DNA of 64,000 nt from Pohlia nutans (GCA_022496805.1 CM040106.1:7750001-7814000), one strand, 5' to 3'; positions 35,055 to 46,467 are shown, counted from the stretch's first letter. The notes: generated by a model from the letters alone, not told the origin. Translations and numbers: made by a program.

Positions 35055-35365
35055 TCATGTACAGCAAATCACGTGAGAAACACCGAGTACGTACATACAC
35101 TTTGAAAGGCTCTTGCACGTACATTAAATCACGTGAGAAACACCGAGTACGTACATAAACTTTGAAGGACACAATCACGTTTATCAAATCATGTGAGAAA
35201 CACCAAGTACGTACATACACTTTGAAAGGCACAATCACATATATCAAATCACGTAAAAAACACCAAGTATGTAACTACACTTTGAAAAGCACAATTACAT
35301 ACACCAAATCACGTGAAAGACATTGGGTACGTAAATACACTTTTAAAGGCACAAATACTAGCACA
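35055..35365. repeat. Perfectly phased 60-bp tandem array, ~5 copies
   Basis: Units repeat at exactly 60 bp. The core is AAATCACGTGAGAAACACCG, AGTACGTACATACACTTTGA and AAGGCACAATCACGTACAT-like sequence. Each unit carries CACGTG or a one-base variant (a G-box core) and GTACGTAC/TACGTA palindromes. Because 60 is a multiple of three, both strands stay open and give 20-residue protein repeats (plus 35162-35422; minus 35041-35247). Later units drift. I judge it a minisatellite. Regulatory function is possible because of the repeated CACGTG, but not shown. Confidence 0.85.
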
Positions 35366-35422
35366 CCAAACTTCAATTCATTAAGATCACGTGTCTCAGC
35401 ATGTAATGCCATCATCATCTAA

Positions 35423-37276
35423 AAATACTTCTCCAAAGTCTATTGTTTACAGAAACTAGCTAGAATGCGTCCCTATATCTTGCAAAAACTCCATTTTGGT
35501 TTATAATTTCGTCAAGTTATTGTGTGCAAGAAGAACCTCCACATCCTTGTCCTACAAAACAGTTTCCATCTTGTATCACAACCATTGCTATTAATCACGT
35601 AAAACTCCATAACCTTCCTGTGTTATCAACATAAGAACGTAGAGTTCATGACCATTGCCATTGATCACGTAACATTTTGTAGTACACAATTTAGGAATCA
35701 TCTATAAATAACCACATTCCCAACTTTATCACTTTCCATAAATGTTCATTTTTACAACCTTAGCATTCTTTAATGTTTGAAACAACAAAAACCAATGATT
35801 ATATAATTGTCGTTGCAATTGGTGAAATTTGTTTGCTAACTGGCATTAGCCAATAACACACCATGCGGATAGAAGTCAAGTGAGAAATTGTATAAAAACC
35901 AAACCTCTTAACAAATATAGGGATACTTTTAGATCCTAAAAGAATCAATCCCAGTTTCTACATTATTTTAAATAGAAGCATTCAATGGTTAATCAACTTA
36001 TGAGTACACAACTAGGTGAGAAGAAAGAAGTCCTAGGACATACCTCAATAAAGCAAACAACTATGTATTTAGAAATGCGTTTGGCTCTATACAATAGTAT
36101 GCCAGTGCATTCCTTATATGCTAGTATTATGCTAGTGCATTTCTTATGCTACATACTTGTTTCCCCACTCTCCATAAGTTGGATTTAAGAATGAAAAATC
36201 AATTCTCAAATAGTCCAAATTCTGAGCTGTTCATTTCCTATAGAATGCTACCAACTCATGTAGCATTTAATATTTAATATTCACCTAAATTACAAACTTA
36301 TTTTTAGACTTAGAAATTTGGTATAGTGGTTAAAACTAGATAATCTATTCTAAAATTTACAAAAACAATTTTCTCAAATGAGAGAACATCATTAGTTTCT
36401 CCAAATAGTAAATTTAGGGTCACTAGAACAATACTGAGGTCTTTGCCTTTGAAAAAATCTCCTTCGTGGAGGTTAGCTTGGATTGACATGATCCTAATTG
36501 GATTGAAAATTAGACTTTATTTCCAATTTTTATATGTTTTTAATTTTTTATAATAATATTTTCCCATCGTCAAGTAGTGTCTGGCTTTGCATTTACCACA
36601 TTTCTTTTACAACTTGCTTTAACTGTCCAGCCAAATCACTCCTAGAGACGAATCGTTTTTTTACTCTCTTCCTTTGTTGGGCAAAGATAACAAAGCACCT
36701 CAGCCCCGTTCTCAATCACCTAGAGTTATAAATGCAGCAAAATGGTTGGAAAGGAACAAGTAATACTATAAAAGAAAAAGGAAAAAATCAACAAGCTCTA
36801 ATCGACTATGGTGTATCAAGGCTCGGTCTAAAAGGTCTGAACCATTAGTACCCATAGTCGTTTTGAAAGAAACACAATTCCACTAAGTACTTATAAACAT
36901 TATATTCATTAAAATGAGAGGATTCCAGAATAATGAGAGTTCAAAAATTCTAAAATAAATCCAAATTGAATGCTAGGAAAAAGATTGAGCAAAGCGTAAA
37001 ATCCTATATAAAAACATGAGCTCCACGTATTTTTATAAGTCTCTAGAGTAATCACAAATAGAATGCCTAGCGGATCTAGGGTTGCGATCGACTCTTCAGT
37101 TTAGCTTTGGCCTTCAACTGAAGTTCAGCTACTGCCTTCAACATCACATAACCACGACTATCGAAGGGATACATCGACAATTGCCGTTGTGCAATCTCAC
37201 GCCTTTGTTGCGCCAACATCAGTTCCTCCCTCTCGTCTCGAACCGGAGCGGATCTCCGTCTGAATTTGTCATGCGA
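35423..37276. other. AT-rich intergenic stretch, no gene recognised
   Basis: No family motif, RNA gene or repeat that I can support. Short frames here are of AT-driven composition. The 3' end of the minus-strand locus starts at 37277. Confidence 0.45.
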
Positions 37277-37453
37277 CTACGTCTTTTGAAGACCCGCATT
37301 CACTAAAGGGAGACGAGTACGCAAGGGCGCATGAGGAGGCACATCAACACGGGCTTGGGTTAGACAAGGCGGGTCTGATGACAACATCGCAGGGATCTTC
37401 CGGACAACATTTAAAGTAACACAGGACTTGCATGGTTTGGGCATGTTGGAACC
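37277..37453 (-). pseudogene. Terminal exon of the 37-41.6 kb minus-strand locus
   Basis: Begins after a TTGCAG acceptor (37454-37459 region) and reads GSNMPKPCKSCVTLNVVRKI, then a Pro/Arg-rich tail, ending at TAG. Joined to the preceding exon (37543-37884) it continues the frame after EDAAHPINSLE. I recognise no domain. It is called as an exon because of its splice sites, in-phase joining and non-AT-biased composition. Confidence 0.45.
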
Positions 37454-37542
37454 CTGCAAGTACAAGGGAATCTACATCAAGTAAATCGCAAGGCAAGACC
37501 GTCTAAGCGAAATAATAGTGCGGGGAAAGAAAGTATTCGTAC

Positions 37543-37884
37543 CTCAAGAGAATTAATTGGGTGTGCGGCGTCTTCTTAAAGCTTTCTCTGAGGCATCCTA
37601 TCAGATTGAGAACGCGAGCGACGAGAAGTAGAGGGTTCTCGTGACCGCAAAGGAGAAGGTAAAGACTTGGGCACAGGACGGGTACCACCGTTAAAGGGGC
37701 TATCCACTACACCATGTTGAATTGGCTTGGTAGAAAAGTCCATGGTTGACTGGGCCATAGCTGCCGAGCAGCAGAAGTTTCCTCTATTGAGTATAGCATA
37801 CTGGCCGTAGTCCAAGATAGAATTGGTGGATGCTGTGCATTGGAGGCCAGCACCGTGGGATGGATTGGCAGCAGCATACTTTGC
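37543..37884 (-). pseudogene. Penultimate exon, Ser/Arg-rich
   Basis: Bounded by acceptor CTCTTCAG (37885 side) and donor GAG|GTACGA (37543/37542). Encodes AKYAAANPSHGAGLQCTAST, NSILDYGQYAILNRGNFCCS and a basic tail (LRSREPSTSRRSRSQSDRMP). An in-frame TAA follows QRKL; reading past it gives EDAAHPINSLE up to the donor. The Ser/Arg tail resembles low-complexity nuclear protein tails. No domain is recognised. Confidence 0.45.
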
Positions 37885-38207
37885 CTGAAGAGAATTAGCA
37901 ATGAGGTCAAATCCCAGCAGCGCATTGCAACGAAACAAAATATTCCAAGCATTAGAAAAAAGAGGAGAAAAATGATGCTAACTGAATAAGGGTGCGACGA
38001 AGACATAACACATTCAAGGGATAGCATTCAAGCGTTCATAAAATTCATCTCACAGAGTACTCAAGCAAAAATGTTGTGAAGGCAAAGGTATATTACAATT
38101 ACAAGGAATTATACAGATCAGTCAAGGCGACCAAAGATCGAACCGAGTAGTCTAAAACGGCTACATCACTACGAGGAGGGCGTCCAGCTATAATACAATA
38201 CAATAAA

Positions 38208-39030
38208 CTAGGAACTAGGCAGACTACGGGATGCGCGTAGAGCCTCCATGAGGACGTTGTACAGCCGAGGGTCGGGCTCGTCGCAGAGCATACTCCGCCT
38301 AATATTATTGTCCCTACGGAAAGATAACAGCCCTGGGCCAGGACTGCGATGTAGACGCCAAAACCATGGAAGGAGAACATCGGAGAAAAAATGATCGCGC
38401 GCACCGTCTCCGACGTAGGACCAAGAGTTGGGGAGGACTACATTCGGGGGCTCATTCAAAATGTGCTTATTGGGGCTCTTGTCCACTACAATGGTGTTTG
38501 CGGACGTGAATTTGCGACCATGGCCCGTGAACAAATTGTGGAGATTCTTAAGGAACAAGTCCTTATCAGTGCCAGGCACTTTGAAGATAGACACCCTGCC
38601 GCGCCTATCCCTACACTTAAGGGTTTTGCACGAGTCCTGGTCAAGTACAAGGGAAGGCAGCTGGATGCTGCGGAACAAATAGTGTACTACCAAGTTAATG
38701 GTAGTCTTCTTCATCGAGGTGCAGACGGTAACGTCCGCGATCATGGTTAGCTCCCGGAGAAACGAGTAGCAGAGTGGATGCAAGTAGACTCCTTTGGGCT
38801 CCACTACAGCCGGGACAACGGCTGAATGCGGCGCCGAGTAGTCGATAAAAGGCATATGCGTAGTTCGGGATTTGAAATCCTCACAGACGCAGAGGATTCT
38901 ATTCAGGTCCATGACAACATTGAGCGGCGGCCTAAGCTGAGGCGACCGAATGACCGCCTCCGAAGAACCTCCACGAGAAAGAAGAGGACCGGATCCCTGG
39001 CGACCACGGACAGACAAAACTGCAGCCAGT
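38208..39030 (-). CDS. FCP1/NIF-like phosphatase domain exon
   Basis: The minus frame of about 270 codons encodes an FCP1-homology (NLI-interacting factor) domain of the HAD phosphatase superfamily. LNVVMDLNRILCV corresponds to the DLDxT motif-I region, but the second aspartate is replaced by N, which should impair or abolish phosphatase activity. VYLHPLCYSFLRELTMIADV and TVCTSMKKTTINLVVHYLF follow the usual order, then LVLDQDSC, and TIVVDKSPNKHILNEPPNVV where active members have a DDSP block. The frame is open to TAG (38208). An upstream splice acceptor is likely near 39030 (GCTGCAG). It may be part of one long gene with the neighbouring exons or a separate gene. Confidence 0.75.
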
Positions 39031-39158
39031 TACGATCCTGAACTGACACATTTCGGACGACATCGTACTGAAAATGGTAAACAATCGAGGCGAGCGTGAA
39101 GACCCAAAAAAAAAAAAAAAAACAAACAAACGATCACTAAGAAACGTATAGAACGCAC

Positions 39159-39331
39159 CTGAAGGTCGGAGGTCTCGATGGACTTCGCACTGACTGATTC
39201 CCTTCAACCTTCACTACATATCCGTCCTCGAGGAAGTCCGCCTTGTCTAGCTCCAAGGCGTCGTGTGCGATTAGAGTCCACCATTCTGTACTCAAATTGG
39301 GACCGACAGCATAGCTGTTCACGCAACACAT
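39159..39331 (-). pseudogene. Small exon of the 37-41.6 kb locus
   Basis: Acceptor TTTGTGCAG lies just above 39331 and donor CAG|GTGCGT at 39159/39158. It reads MCCVNSYAVGPNLSTEWWTL and DALELDKADFLEDGYVVKVE. Joined to the exon ending at 39735 it gives KITCAALMCCVNSYAVG, where a methyltransferase-like loop would continue. I recognise no domain in the exon by itself. Confidence 0.5.
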
Positions 39332-39396
39332 CTGCACAAATAACACGGCAGTCATGAACTGAGTTAGAGGTCGATGAAATGGAGGATCAAGAAAGA

Positions 39397-39709
39397 CTTA
39401 GATCGACTCAACCTAAACTTTGACGGAGAGGCAGGTTTAAACTATGATGGAGAGACAGGCAACCATAGAGGAGGTAGTTTCAGGTCAAAACGAGCTGAAG
39501 AGAGGGGAAACTGTGAAGGTTAGGTCGACTCGAGCTAACACAATAGGGGTTTAGGTCGATGCGACTTGAATGTACACAGGATTAGGTCGACTCGAGCTAA
39601 CACTACAGCGGATTAGGTCGACCCGATCTGAACCTACAGAGAAGGACTGCCGATAGTAGGTTTAGGTCGACCCGAGCTAACACTGCAGATGTTTAGGTCA
39701 ACCCAAGCT
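39397..39709. repeat. Palindromic 19-bp site array, intron cluster 1
   Basis: Seven variants of TTAGGTCGACTCGACCTAA lie in the intron between exons 39159-39331 and 39735-41075. They start at about 39397, 39520, 39551, 39581, 39612, 39661 and 39690. The left half TTAGGTCGA is best kept; the right half often reads CGAGCTAA. The motif is a near-perfect inverted repeat of 9+1+9 bases. The same motif fills the intron at 41.1-41.3 kb and the region at 46.96-47.97 kb. Confidence 0.85.
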
Positions 39710-39734
39710 AAAGATCGAGTCTTGCTCTACGTAC

Positions 39735-41075
39735 CAAAGCAGCACAAGTGATCTTGGATCCCGCGTAGACGAAGAACATATTTGACCTCGTTATCGTGAA
39801 CAGCTTCATGAGCGACAAGTAGAACTCCATGCTGAGTTCCCCCTTGAACAAGCGGTACTGCAGATCATCGTACGCCCGAGGCTTCGTATATACCGTCGTG
39901 TCTGGCGCCTTGAAGTCATCGGGGACCGGCACCATCGGTATCCCGGGGTTTTGCAAGAAGAGGAGCTCCTCTTTTGCTCGCGCCTTCTTAGAATTTTCCG
40001 GCAAGTCGTACAGATGCTCGTTCTTAGCCGGAGGCATACTTTTTCTTGTATTTGTGGAGGACATCATCGCCCTCCACAAAATGTACAGCCTCGTGCATCT
40101 CCTCCATGTCGGCGGAGATAAAGAGCCACGCAGGCACTTGATCGAAGTCCGATTCACCTCTCCTTTTTAGAGAGGTAATGAACTCGTAAAAGTACGGCAT
40201 CCCCGTACTCGACTTCTCTTTCTGCTCTACCCTGGGGAGGTTCCTGAAGTCGATGATCCCCGATCTCAAGAAATGAGCAGTGTCGACTGTCCAGACGCCG
40301 TCCGCCCACTCGGAGTGGATGTTTTCCTTTGGGTCGTATGGCCGGTAGTGAGCCTCTCCAGAAGGTTTGACGAATTCTTTTCGTTTTTCCATGAAGAATT
40401 TGAAGAATTTGTGCACGTGAGGTAAGATGTCCGCGGTCTTCTTATTTTTGCTCCTCACCTGCTTGGCCTCTTTGAAGTATTGCTCTCCCGGCCGCTCTAG
40501 GAGGTCATTCATGGTCGCCCTCGTGACGTTGTAGTCCTTCTTGAACTGCCTCCACTTCTCGGGCACTAATTCCCCCGCCAGATTGAAGAGCCCGAGAGAA
40601 CGATCGATGTTGTGCAATTCCCTTTTGACAAAGTGCTTCCGCTTCCTCCTCTCCACCCATTCCATGGTAGAATAGCACTTGTCTAGAACCGAGGATATGG
40701 CCTTAATCATGACTTTCGGGTAGTCCTTGGTCCAGTTGGGGTTCTCACGATAAAGGATATGCTTTGCCAATTTCCCGAGGTCTTCGTAGGTTAAATTTCC
40801 GAGCCACTTGAAGAACTCGCGTGTGAGATTCCCACTCTCGGGATTCCAGTTGGCCTTTTCCTTAAACTTCCCATCACTATCCGGGTTATAAAGCTCGCCG
40901 GCACGTGCGCTTGAGATCACTCCGCTCCAAAGATCAAACACGCCGTCCGGCACAGTGATCAGTTTCAGCTCATTGTGGATGTCGATCAACGCTTTGGCAT
41001 TACTTTTCTTTGCGTCTCTCTGCGCCTGCGCCAAGTCGAGCATCGAGAACCGCAGCCTCATAGCAGCTTGAAACT
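39735..41075 (-). pseudogene. Large exon: unrecognised protein with methyltransferase-like end
   Basis: Starts after an AG acceptor (PLQEFQAAMRLRFSMLDLAQ) and is open for 345 codons from 41061 to 40024, then continues after a one-base slip in the A-run near 40040 (KYKK, then SMPPAKNEHLYDLPEN) to the donor TTG|GTACGT (39735/39734). The N-terminal two thirds are charged and helical-looking (for example KWLGNLTYEDLGKLAKHILY). Near the end, ELSMEFYLSLMKLFTITRSN and MFFVYAGSKITCAAL resemble the motif X/I arrangement of beta-class DNA amino-methyltransferases, where a FxGxGT loop is expected. I see no clear DPPY motif, so the family call is weak. Confidence 0.5.
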
Positions 41076-41116
41076 CTTGCAGTGGGTACGTACACCATTA
41101 GCTATTATACAGTCAT

Positions 41117-41288
41117 TTAGGTCGATTTGATCTAACCAAACAAATGCTAGTTGAGCGCATGGACTGCAAGGTAGTAGGCAAGACATGGTACAGAACGAGC
41201 GTATTAGGTCGAGTCGACCTAATTTGATGTCGTCTCGGATCTACTCTATGGGATGGACTACGAAGCGTATTAGGTCAACTCGATCTGA
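41117..41288. repeat. Palindromic 19-bp site array, intron cluster 2
   Basis: Three copies (about 41117, 41204 and 41270) of the TTAGGTCGA-type palindrome lie in the intron between exons 39735-41075 and 41296-41646. The copy at 41204-41222 is perfect (TTAGGTCGAGTCGACCTAA). Confidence 0.85.
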
Positions 41289-41295
41289 ACATTAC

Positions 41296-41646
41296 CTTGA
41301 ATTTTGTTTTGTTTTTTTTCGGACTCCCTCGTCCTGGAGGCTTGATAAGCCGTTCCTACTTGCATGAGTTCTTTTGGGTTCTTAGGGCGCTCGAGATTTA
41401 TCCATACTTGCCGCGCTCTGAATATGTTTGTCGCTCATGACGGCTTGATGGCGCCGAAGTGGTTGACGCGGTTGTAGTAGGCGGAAATTTGACGAAGTTT
41501 TTTGTTATTCTCAGTCCACACGACAAAGCAGTTCCATGACGCAAAGTCTTTGAAGTCTTTCTCGTCAATCCTTTCTTCGTGCATCATGTAACTAGCTTTG
41601 ACGCTGTGCTGCCCATTGATGAGCCAAAACTTTCATTTTTGATGGC
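41296..41646 (-). pseudogene. First recognisable exon: ParB-like NGQHSV segment
   Basis: Acceptor TCTCTAG lies above 41646 and donor CAAG|GTAATG at 41296/41295. It reads KFWLINGQHSVKASYMMHEE, DFASWNCFVVWTENNKKLRQ, ISAYYNRVNHFGAIKPS, a TGA, then ATNIFRARQVWINLERPKNP. NGQHSV-x-AS after a hydrophobic strand is like the NGxHR-xxA / DGQHR signature of ParB-like and DGQHR-domain proteins. The stop sits where a tryptophan codon (TGG) would be the simplest ancestor. ParB-like domains often occur with DNA methyltransferases in mobile elements, which is the reason for that suggestion in the next exon. Family assignment is by motif only. Confidence 0.5.
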
Positions 41647-41842
41647 CTAGAGATGAAATAATTCTGTAATTCGATCACAATGAAGATATTGATAGCAAAA
41701 ACGCAGAGAGAGACAAGAACACAGAAAACACACCGACAACAATGTTCTGCGTTCAAACCCTAGCCGGTGGGAGAGACGAAGCACGGGCACAGGGTTCGGC
41801 ACGGGAACGGGCAGAAACCATCGGGCAGCGGGGAGTGGGAAT

Positions 41843-42775
41843 TGTTACCGGACCAAGACACGGCCGCCACGGAGGACAAGGAGATAGAAGACGGTGGAAC
41901 TGGCAGTGTTTTGCTTAGATTACGGACCAGGCTTAAGTATAAGAGTAGTGTACGATAGTGACGAGACACTCTTGGTTTTTGAGACTTATGAGCATTTAGT
42001 TTTTGCTCTGGTTTTGTTGTACCTGGAAGTCATTCCTTGCTTATTCCATGTTAAACCTGGATTCCATGGTTCTGAGTTTATGTAATACATGGGTTCAATT
42101 CCTCTGTTTAACATAGTTCTGTGGACTTAGTCTCTATATTGTATAAGTGGTTTATTACATCCTTGGAATGAACACACCTTTACATTCTCTATTTCTATTG
42201 TTCTGTCTTTGCTATTCATTACCACCTCAATGCTATCTAACTTGGAAGGCTGGGAAACATGTTCTCCTTGGCTTGACTAATACTAACACCAGTACTTAGA
42301 TAAAATGGCTATACTCTAACTATTCCTCCTACCAAGCCGTCCCTGCTCTGTGCTCCGTCTTCAGGCATATCCTCTCTTATGTATTGTCTTTCTGTCTTCA
42401 AAACACTCATCCTCCAAGGACACCAAGGATGTCTAGGGACTGACCCTTACTTTGTTAGTTACTCACAGACCTTCTCATCTATTTCATAGCTTTCTTTGAC
42501 TTTGTCTAACTCGCTAGGAGTCCAAGTACACCAAGGAAGTCCAAGACCGTATACCAACGGAGATCCAGTGTATAAGTTGCACATATTAGTGTATACTCTC
42601 CAAGGGAACCAAAGTACGTCATGGAACTTGGGGCACGCACTTAGTAAACTAACTACAGACTAACTCAACCTGACTCATTAACTGTTACCCCTTTTTCCCT
42701 TGTCTCCCTTGATTAGGCAGCTCTGCTAGCCTAAGACTGGTCTCAGGCATCTCCATACAATTACCCTAACTAACA
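41843..42775 (+). mobile_element. Solo LTR, copy 2 (933 bp)
   Basis: Starts TGTTACCGGACCAAGACACG and ends CCCTAACTAACA. Flanks are GGAAT (41838-41842) and GGTAT (42776-42780), an imperfect 5-bp duplication. It is collinear with copies at 27888 and 61702 across its whole length. No internal retrotransposon sequence adjoins it. Confidence 0.9.
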
Positions 42776-42780
42776 GGTAT

Positions 42781-42926
42781 AAATGTATATATATATATAC
42801 ATACATATACGTATATGTGTACGTGTACATATATGTATATGTATATGTATATGTAGAAGTACATATACATACATATATATATATATGTATATGTAGAAAT
42901 ATATATAACATGTATATATATGCAGG
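42781..42926. repeat. (TATG/TACA)n microsatellite
   Basis: Alternating purine-pyrimidine tract (ATATAC, GTATAT, GTACGTGTACATATATG). It lies directly beside the end of solo LTR copy 2. Frames of Tyr/Ile/Val/Thr in both directions are artefacts of the repeat. Confidence 0.9.
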
Positions 42927-43744
42927 CAGAAACGACAATGTGGTCTACGGCTTTGTATTCCTTATTTATATAAGAAACTATTTAAAGCATTGCCACCTTT
43001 GGAAAATTATGGAAATTTTGCAACACACTCTTTTGTGGGTCTTATATGTTTAGGAAAATACTGGCCTCGTACGACATACTGGTGGACCGTAGTTACGCAA
43101 TGTATTTTTTTTCTTGTTTGTAGATTGCTTGTATAAATAGGGCAACCTCTTTTAGGAGTTAATAGCTAACACTTTATTTTTTGCGTTTGCTAAACGTTAT
43201 TATTTTTATTTTTATAGTGAGTGTTATTTTGAGAATTTGGATGAGAACATGACAGTCTGCAAAAATGGTAGAGAAAGAATGAAAATTATAAAACGTTTAC
43301 TAGCAGGGGGTAAATAATTATTGATATCTATCAATAGCCAATTTCTTAACACATACCATTGAAAATGCCGAGGTCCATTGTTTTAACTTTTATTAATTAT
43401 TTGACATGAAAAAGCGTACTCTGACTTTCACGTACTAAATATAATTGAATATATATATATAGATACCCACCTATCTTTCTACATATATGTATATAGGTAT
43501 ATATACATAAATATATATATGTGTATATATATATACAAATACATATACAACGTGTTTCTATATTTGTACATTCTCATGTTGTTCACATTATTCTAGTTAA
43601 ATACTTCTTATAATGTCTACAATATTTCCTGAACGACCCAGCCTTCAAAAACTGGATCTTGAACAGATTTCTAGCCTTATAATTGTCTCATACAACCTGA
43701 GATTGTCTTTATGCAAGTAACCTTAGAAAGCTTATTAAATTCTC

Positions 43745-43945
43745 GAATAATCACAATAAATCTTTGACTTGTGATGCGAACTTGTTGATAATATTGGAGA
43801 GGCCTCTGACTACAAATATGTCTAATTTGTTGGGTAGAATTTATGCTTACATACAAATCTTGGCCATGCTAATATCTGATTTTGTGGCTGGAATCCACAA
43901 ATGTTCAAAAGGTTGGTATGTTTAGGGGTTATAAAGACCTGTTTT
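43745..43945 (+). repeat. Dispersed repeat family R1, copy 2
   Basis: Same-strand match to 3780-3966 and 53115-53320. With the 53-kb copy it also shares CTTATTAAATTCTC just upstream and TTGATAATATTGGAGAG inside, so these two are closer to each other than to the 3.8-kb copy. Confidence 0.7.
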
Positions 43946-44139
43946 ACACGGTAAATGTTGTAACCTACTGAAGTATTTTTAATTATTCATCCATCCACAA
44001 TTGTCTATGTTGATGTATTGAGTTTAATTTTAGAATAGAAGGTTTATTTTGGACCAATCGTAACTTCAATCTTAATTCCAAATTCTGTAGCCCCTAAATG
44101 CCCTCACCTATGTCCAGTTTAGGCTGTTATCTAAAGAAG

Positions 44140-44470
44140 TATTATAAAATGTAACAAGACTTGGAATATTTAGAACTTCATATATGAATAATAGTTATAC
44201 ATTTTGAATTTTAGATTCTATTCATATGATTGAATCTGTGATTGCTATTACTAATAAATTTTCTTTAGAAATTGAAATATAAAATATAAAATAATTCTGT
44301 AATTCGATCACAATGAAGATATTGATAACATGTGGATGAATTCTGCTGTGATGGGTTATAATGTAGTACTATAAGTGTTCATTGTGATTTTTGAAGATTT
44401 TTTAGATGCTTGATTTTATGATGGTATTCCTTCAAGAACAATTTTACAATAAAAATTTCACAATTTTGGT
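44140..44470 (+). repeat. Dispersed repeat family R2, copy 2
   Basis: Same-strand diverged match to 11830-12170 in intron 2 of CACTA element 1; the clearest block is GTGATGGGTTATAATGTAGTACT with two mismatches. No coding content. Confidence 0.65.
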
Positions 44471-46197
44471 TTGATGAAGTGGACAACATGGAGATGATAT
44501 TAAAATGATTTTGTATTTAATATTTGGACGTGAATCATTAAAGTTATGAGCAGATGAAGTTTAACATATTAATTTGATACTTCATTCATCGATTAGGTTT
44601 TAGGGTAGAGTAATTTAATGCATTCGGCGTATTAAAAATTATTTACAACTTGTGCATTTCATTTTATCATGCTTTTGGATCATAATCTCTTGACATTTAG
44701 GATTGAGGCCCCATAAAGTAGAGCAATTTGCGATTTTGAATATTATTTACACGTAAAAAATACTCTAATAAAACACTTGCATGACTTGAATGTAATAATC
44801 ATGCATTTGACAAATTAAATATGTTTGAAACTTGTTAAAATATAATTAAATGTGAATTAATTGCAATTATTCTGTGAAATGCTCGTATATTATTTTTTGA
44901 ATTCTTCATGTATCTATTTAATATATTTCATTATTTTGTAATTATTGTGATTAATTATGGTTTTAAACTCAATAACACAATGAAGTGACACATTAAATTT
45001 AATTTTATCGGAAATACCTCGAACAGTATTGTTAATTGCTTCTATATATTTAAAACACTGCTCATTATTTACGACATTATTAACAATCACTTGTCATTAA
45101 CTCACTGACTATAATACTAGAATGCGTCCTGACTTGCATTTAAGTGGATTATATTTTGACATACTATTTTGCACGCTTAATACTACAGTCAGTGAAAGGT
45201 ACATAGATACACTCGGGGAAGTCACTTAGTTAGTGTAAATTATGGGTACATATGAACGTACGCAGGGTATTTAATAGGGGGCTTTAGGAAACAATTGGAA
45301 TATGCTACTATCTGTAGTATATTTAGGGTATATTCTATGTATATTCCACATAAATTCAAAAAATATTCCTAAATTGGTTTTATCACACCCTATATTACTT
45401 TTGCAAATTTATAATTTTTATCTCAAATGAAAATAATGTTTAGTAATTCAAGTCCTTCTCTACACCAGTGTCTGAGAGTTCAATTGATAGTAGTGCAATG
45501 CTGAACTTGCAAAAATGATGTCATAGATTTTTCAAACACGACAATCGTTAGAAGTCACCATGTTTTGAAATATCTACTTTACAATTACTCTTAAGAAGTC
45601 CTACTCAACAGAGTCATTAAAATTTTGTAATGATCAAATGTAGACTGAAATCTGTTATTTTATCTTTCAAAATTTATAATTAAATATCGGTGATAAAATT
45701 AGTAAATCCTACCGTACGGATGGAATCTAGAAGTAAAAATGGTGAACTTCCATTTCTATAAATATTCAAAATTATTCTCAGTCATAAATAGAAGTATCTG
45801 ATAATGTTTACCGATATGTTCAGTGGTTACCTCGGGGGAGTGAATGTCAAAAATTTTGATAACTATATGAGAACAAATCTTGGGTGTCCTTTTTTCATTT
45901 CTGATAAAAATAATAAATTTATAGAAGCAATATAGGTTATATTAAAACTACTTTGAGAATATTCTAGGGATATTCTTAGAATATACCATAACTAAATTAT
46001 GAATACTAGAATATGCAAAATCACTTTGTAGCCCTTGATTAAATACCCTAAAACCGTACATGAAATGTACAAGAAGTTCCCTCCCCGAGGTGGTTATTTT
46101 ATTGTCAACTATGTTTGTACTTTCGACAAAACCAACAAAGTGCAGTTTGAATAATATTATTATTATGATCTATAGTTTAATATAGATCAATGTCGCC

Positions 46198-46261
46198 TTT
46201 TTTTTTTTTTTTTGTTTTTTTTTGTTTTTGTTTTTTTGTTGTGTGTGTGTGTGTGTGTGTG
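46198..46261 (+). repeat. Poly-T/TG-rich tract ending in (GT)n
   Basis: Long T-runs broken by single Gs followed by about ten GT dinucleotides. It lies about 240 bp upstream of the inferred promoter of the DUF7869 locus. Confidence 0.9.
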
Positions 46262-46467
46262 GAAGAATTTTCCGTTTCCAATGTTCTAGTTACATAGGGA
46301 TGGAATCTATATTTGAATGAAGTATTCAAGTACTGTATAGAAATCTATTATTGTCGCGAATATTTTCAGTAACCTTTCTTCCTCTACAGTTGTAAAGTGC
46401 ATCGAACTTCGTGGACAATGCGATTTTTTAATGGATGAGAAACGACGGTTCAAATTCTCCCTTCCTC

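Larger units (their letters stand above)
42927..46197. other. AT-rich spacer with repeats R1 and R2, no gene
   Basis: No coding gene was recognised. It contains a second TA-rich microsatellite (43447-43553), R1 copy 2 (43745-43945) and R2 copy 2 (44140-44470). A 39-bp stretch (AAATAATTCTGTAATTCGAT...) at about 44289 is identical to one at about 41655, just upstream of the NGQHSV exon. Confidence 0.55.

Noticed and set aside
35055..35365. Regular 60-bp repeats considered as a CRISPR array
   Set aside because: Units are contiguous and similar over their whole length, with no unique spacers, no cas genes and a clearly eukaryotic context.
35041..35422. Open frames on both strands with 20-residue repeats
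   Set aside because: They follow from a repeat length divisible by three; both strands are equally open and there is no start context or domain.
42726..43053. Tyr/Ile/Thr-rich open frames on both strands
   Set aside because: They are translations of the TA/TATG/TACA microsatellite.
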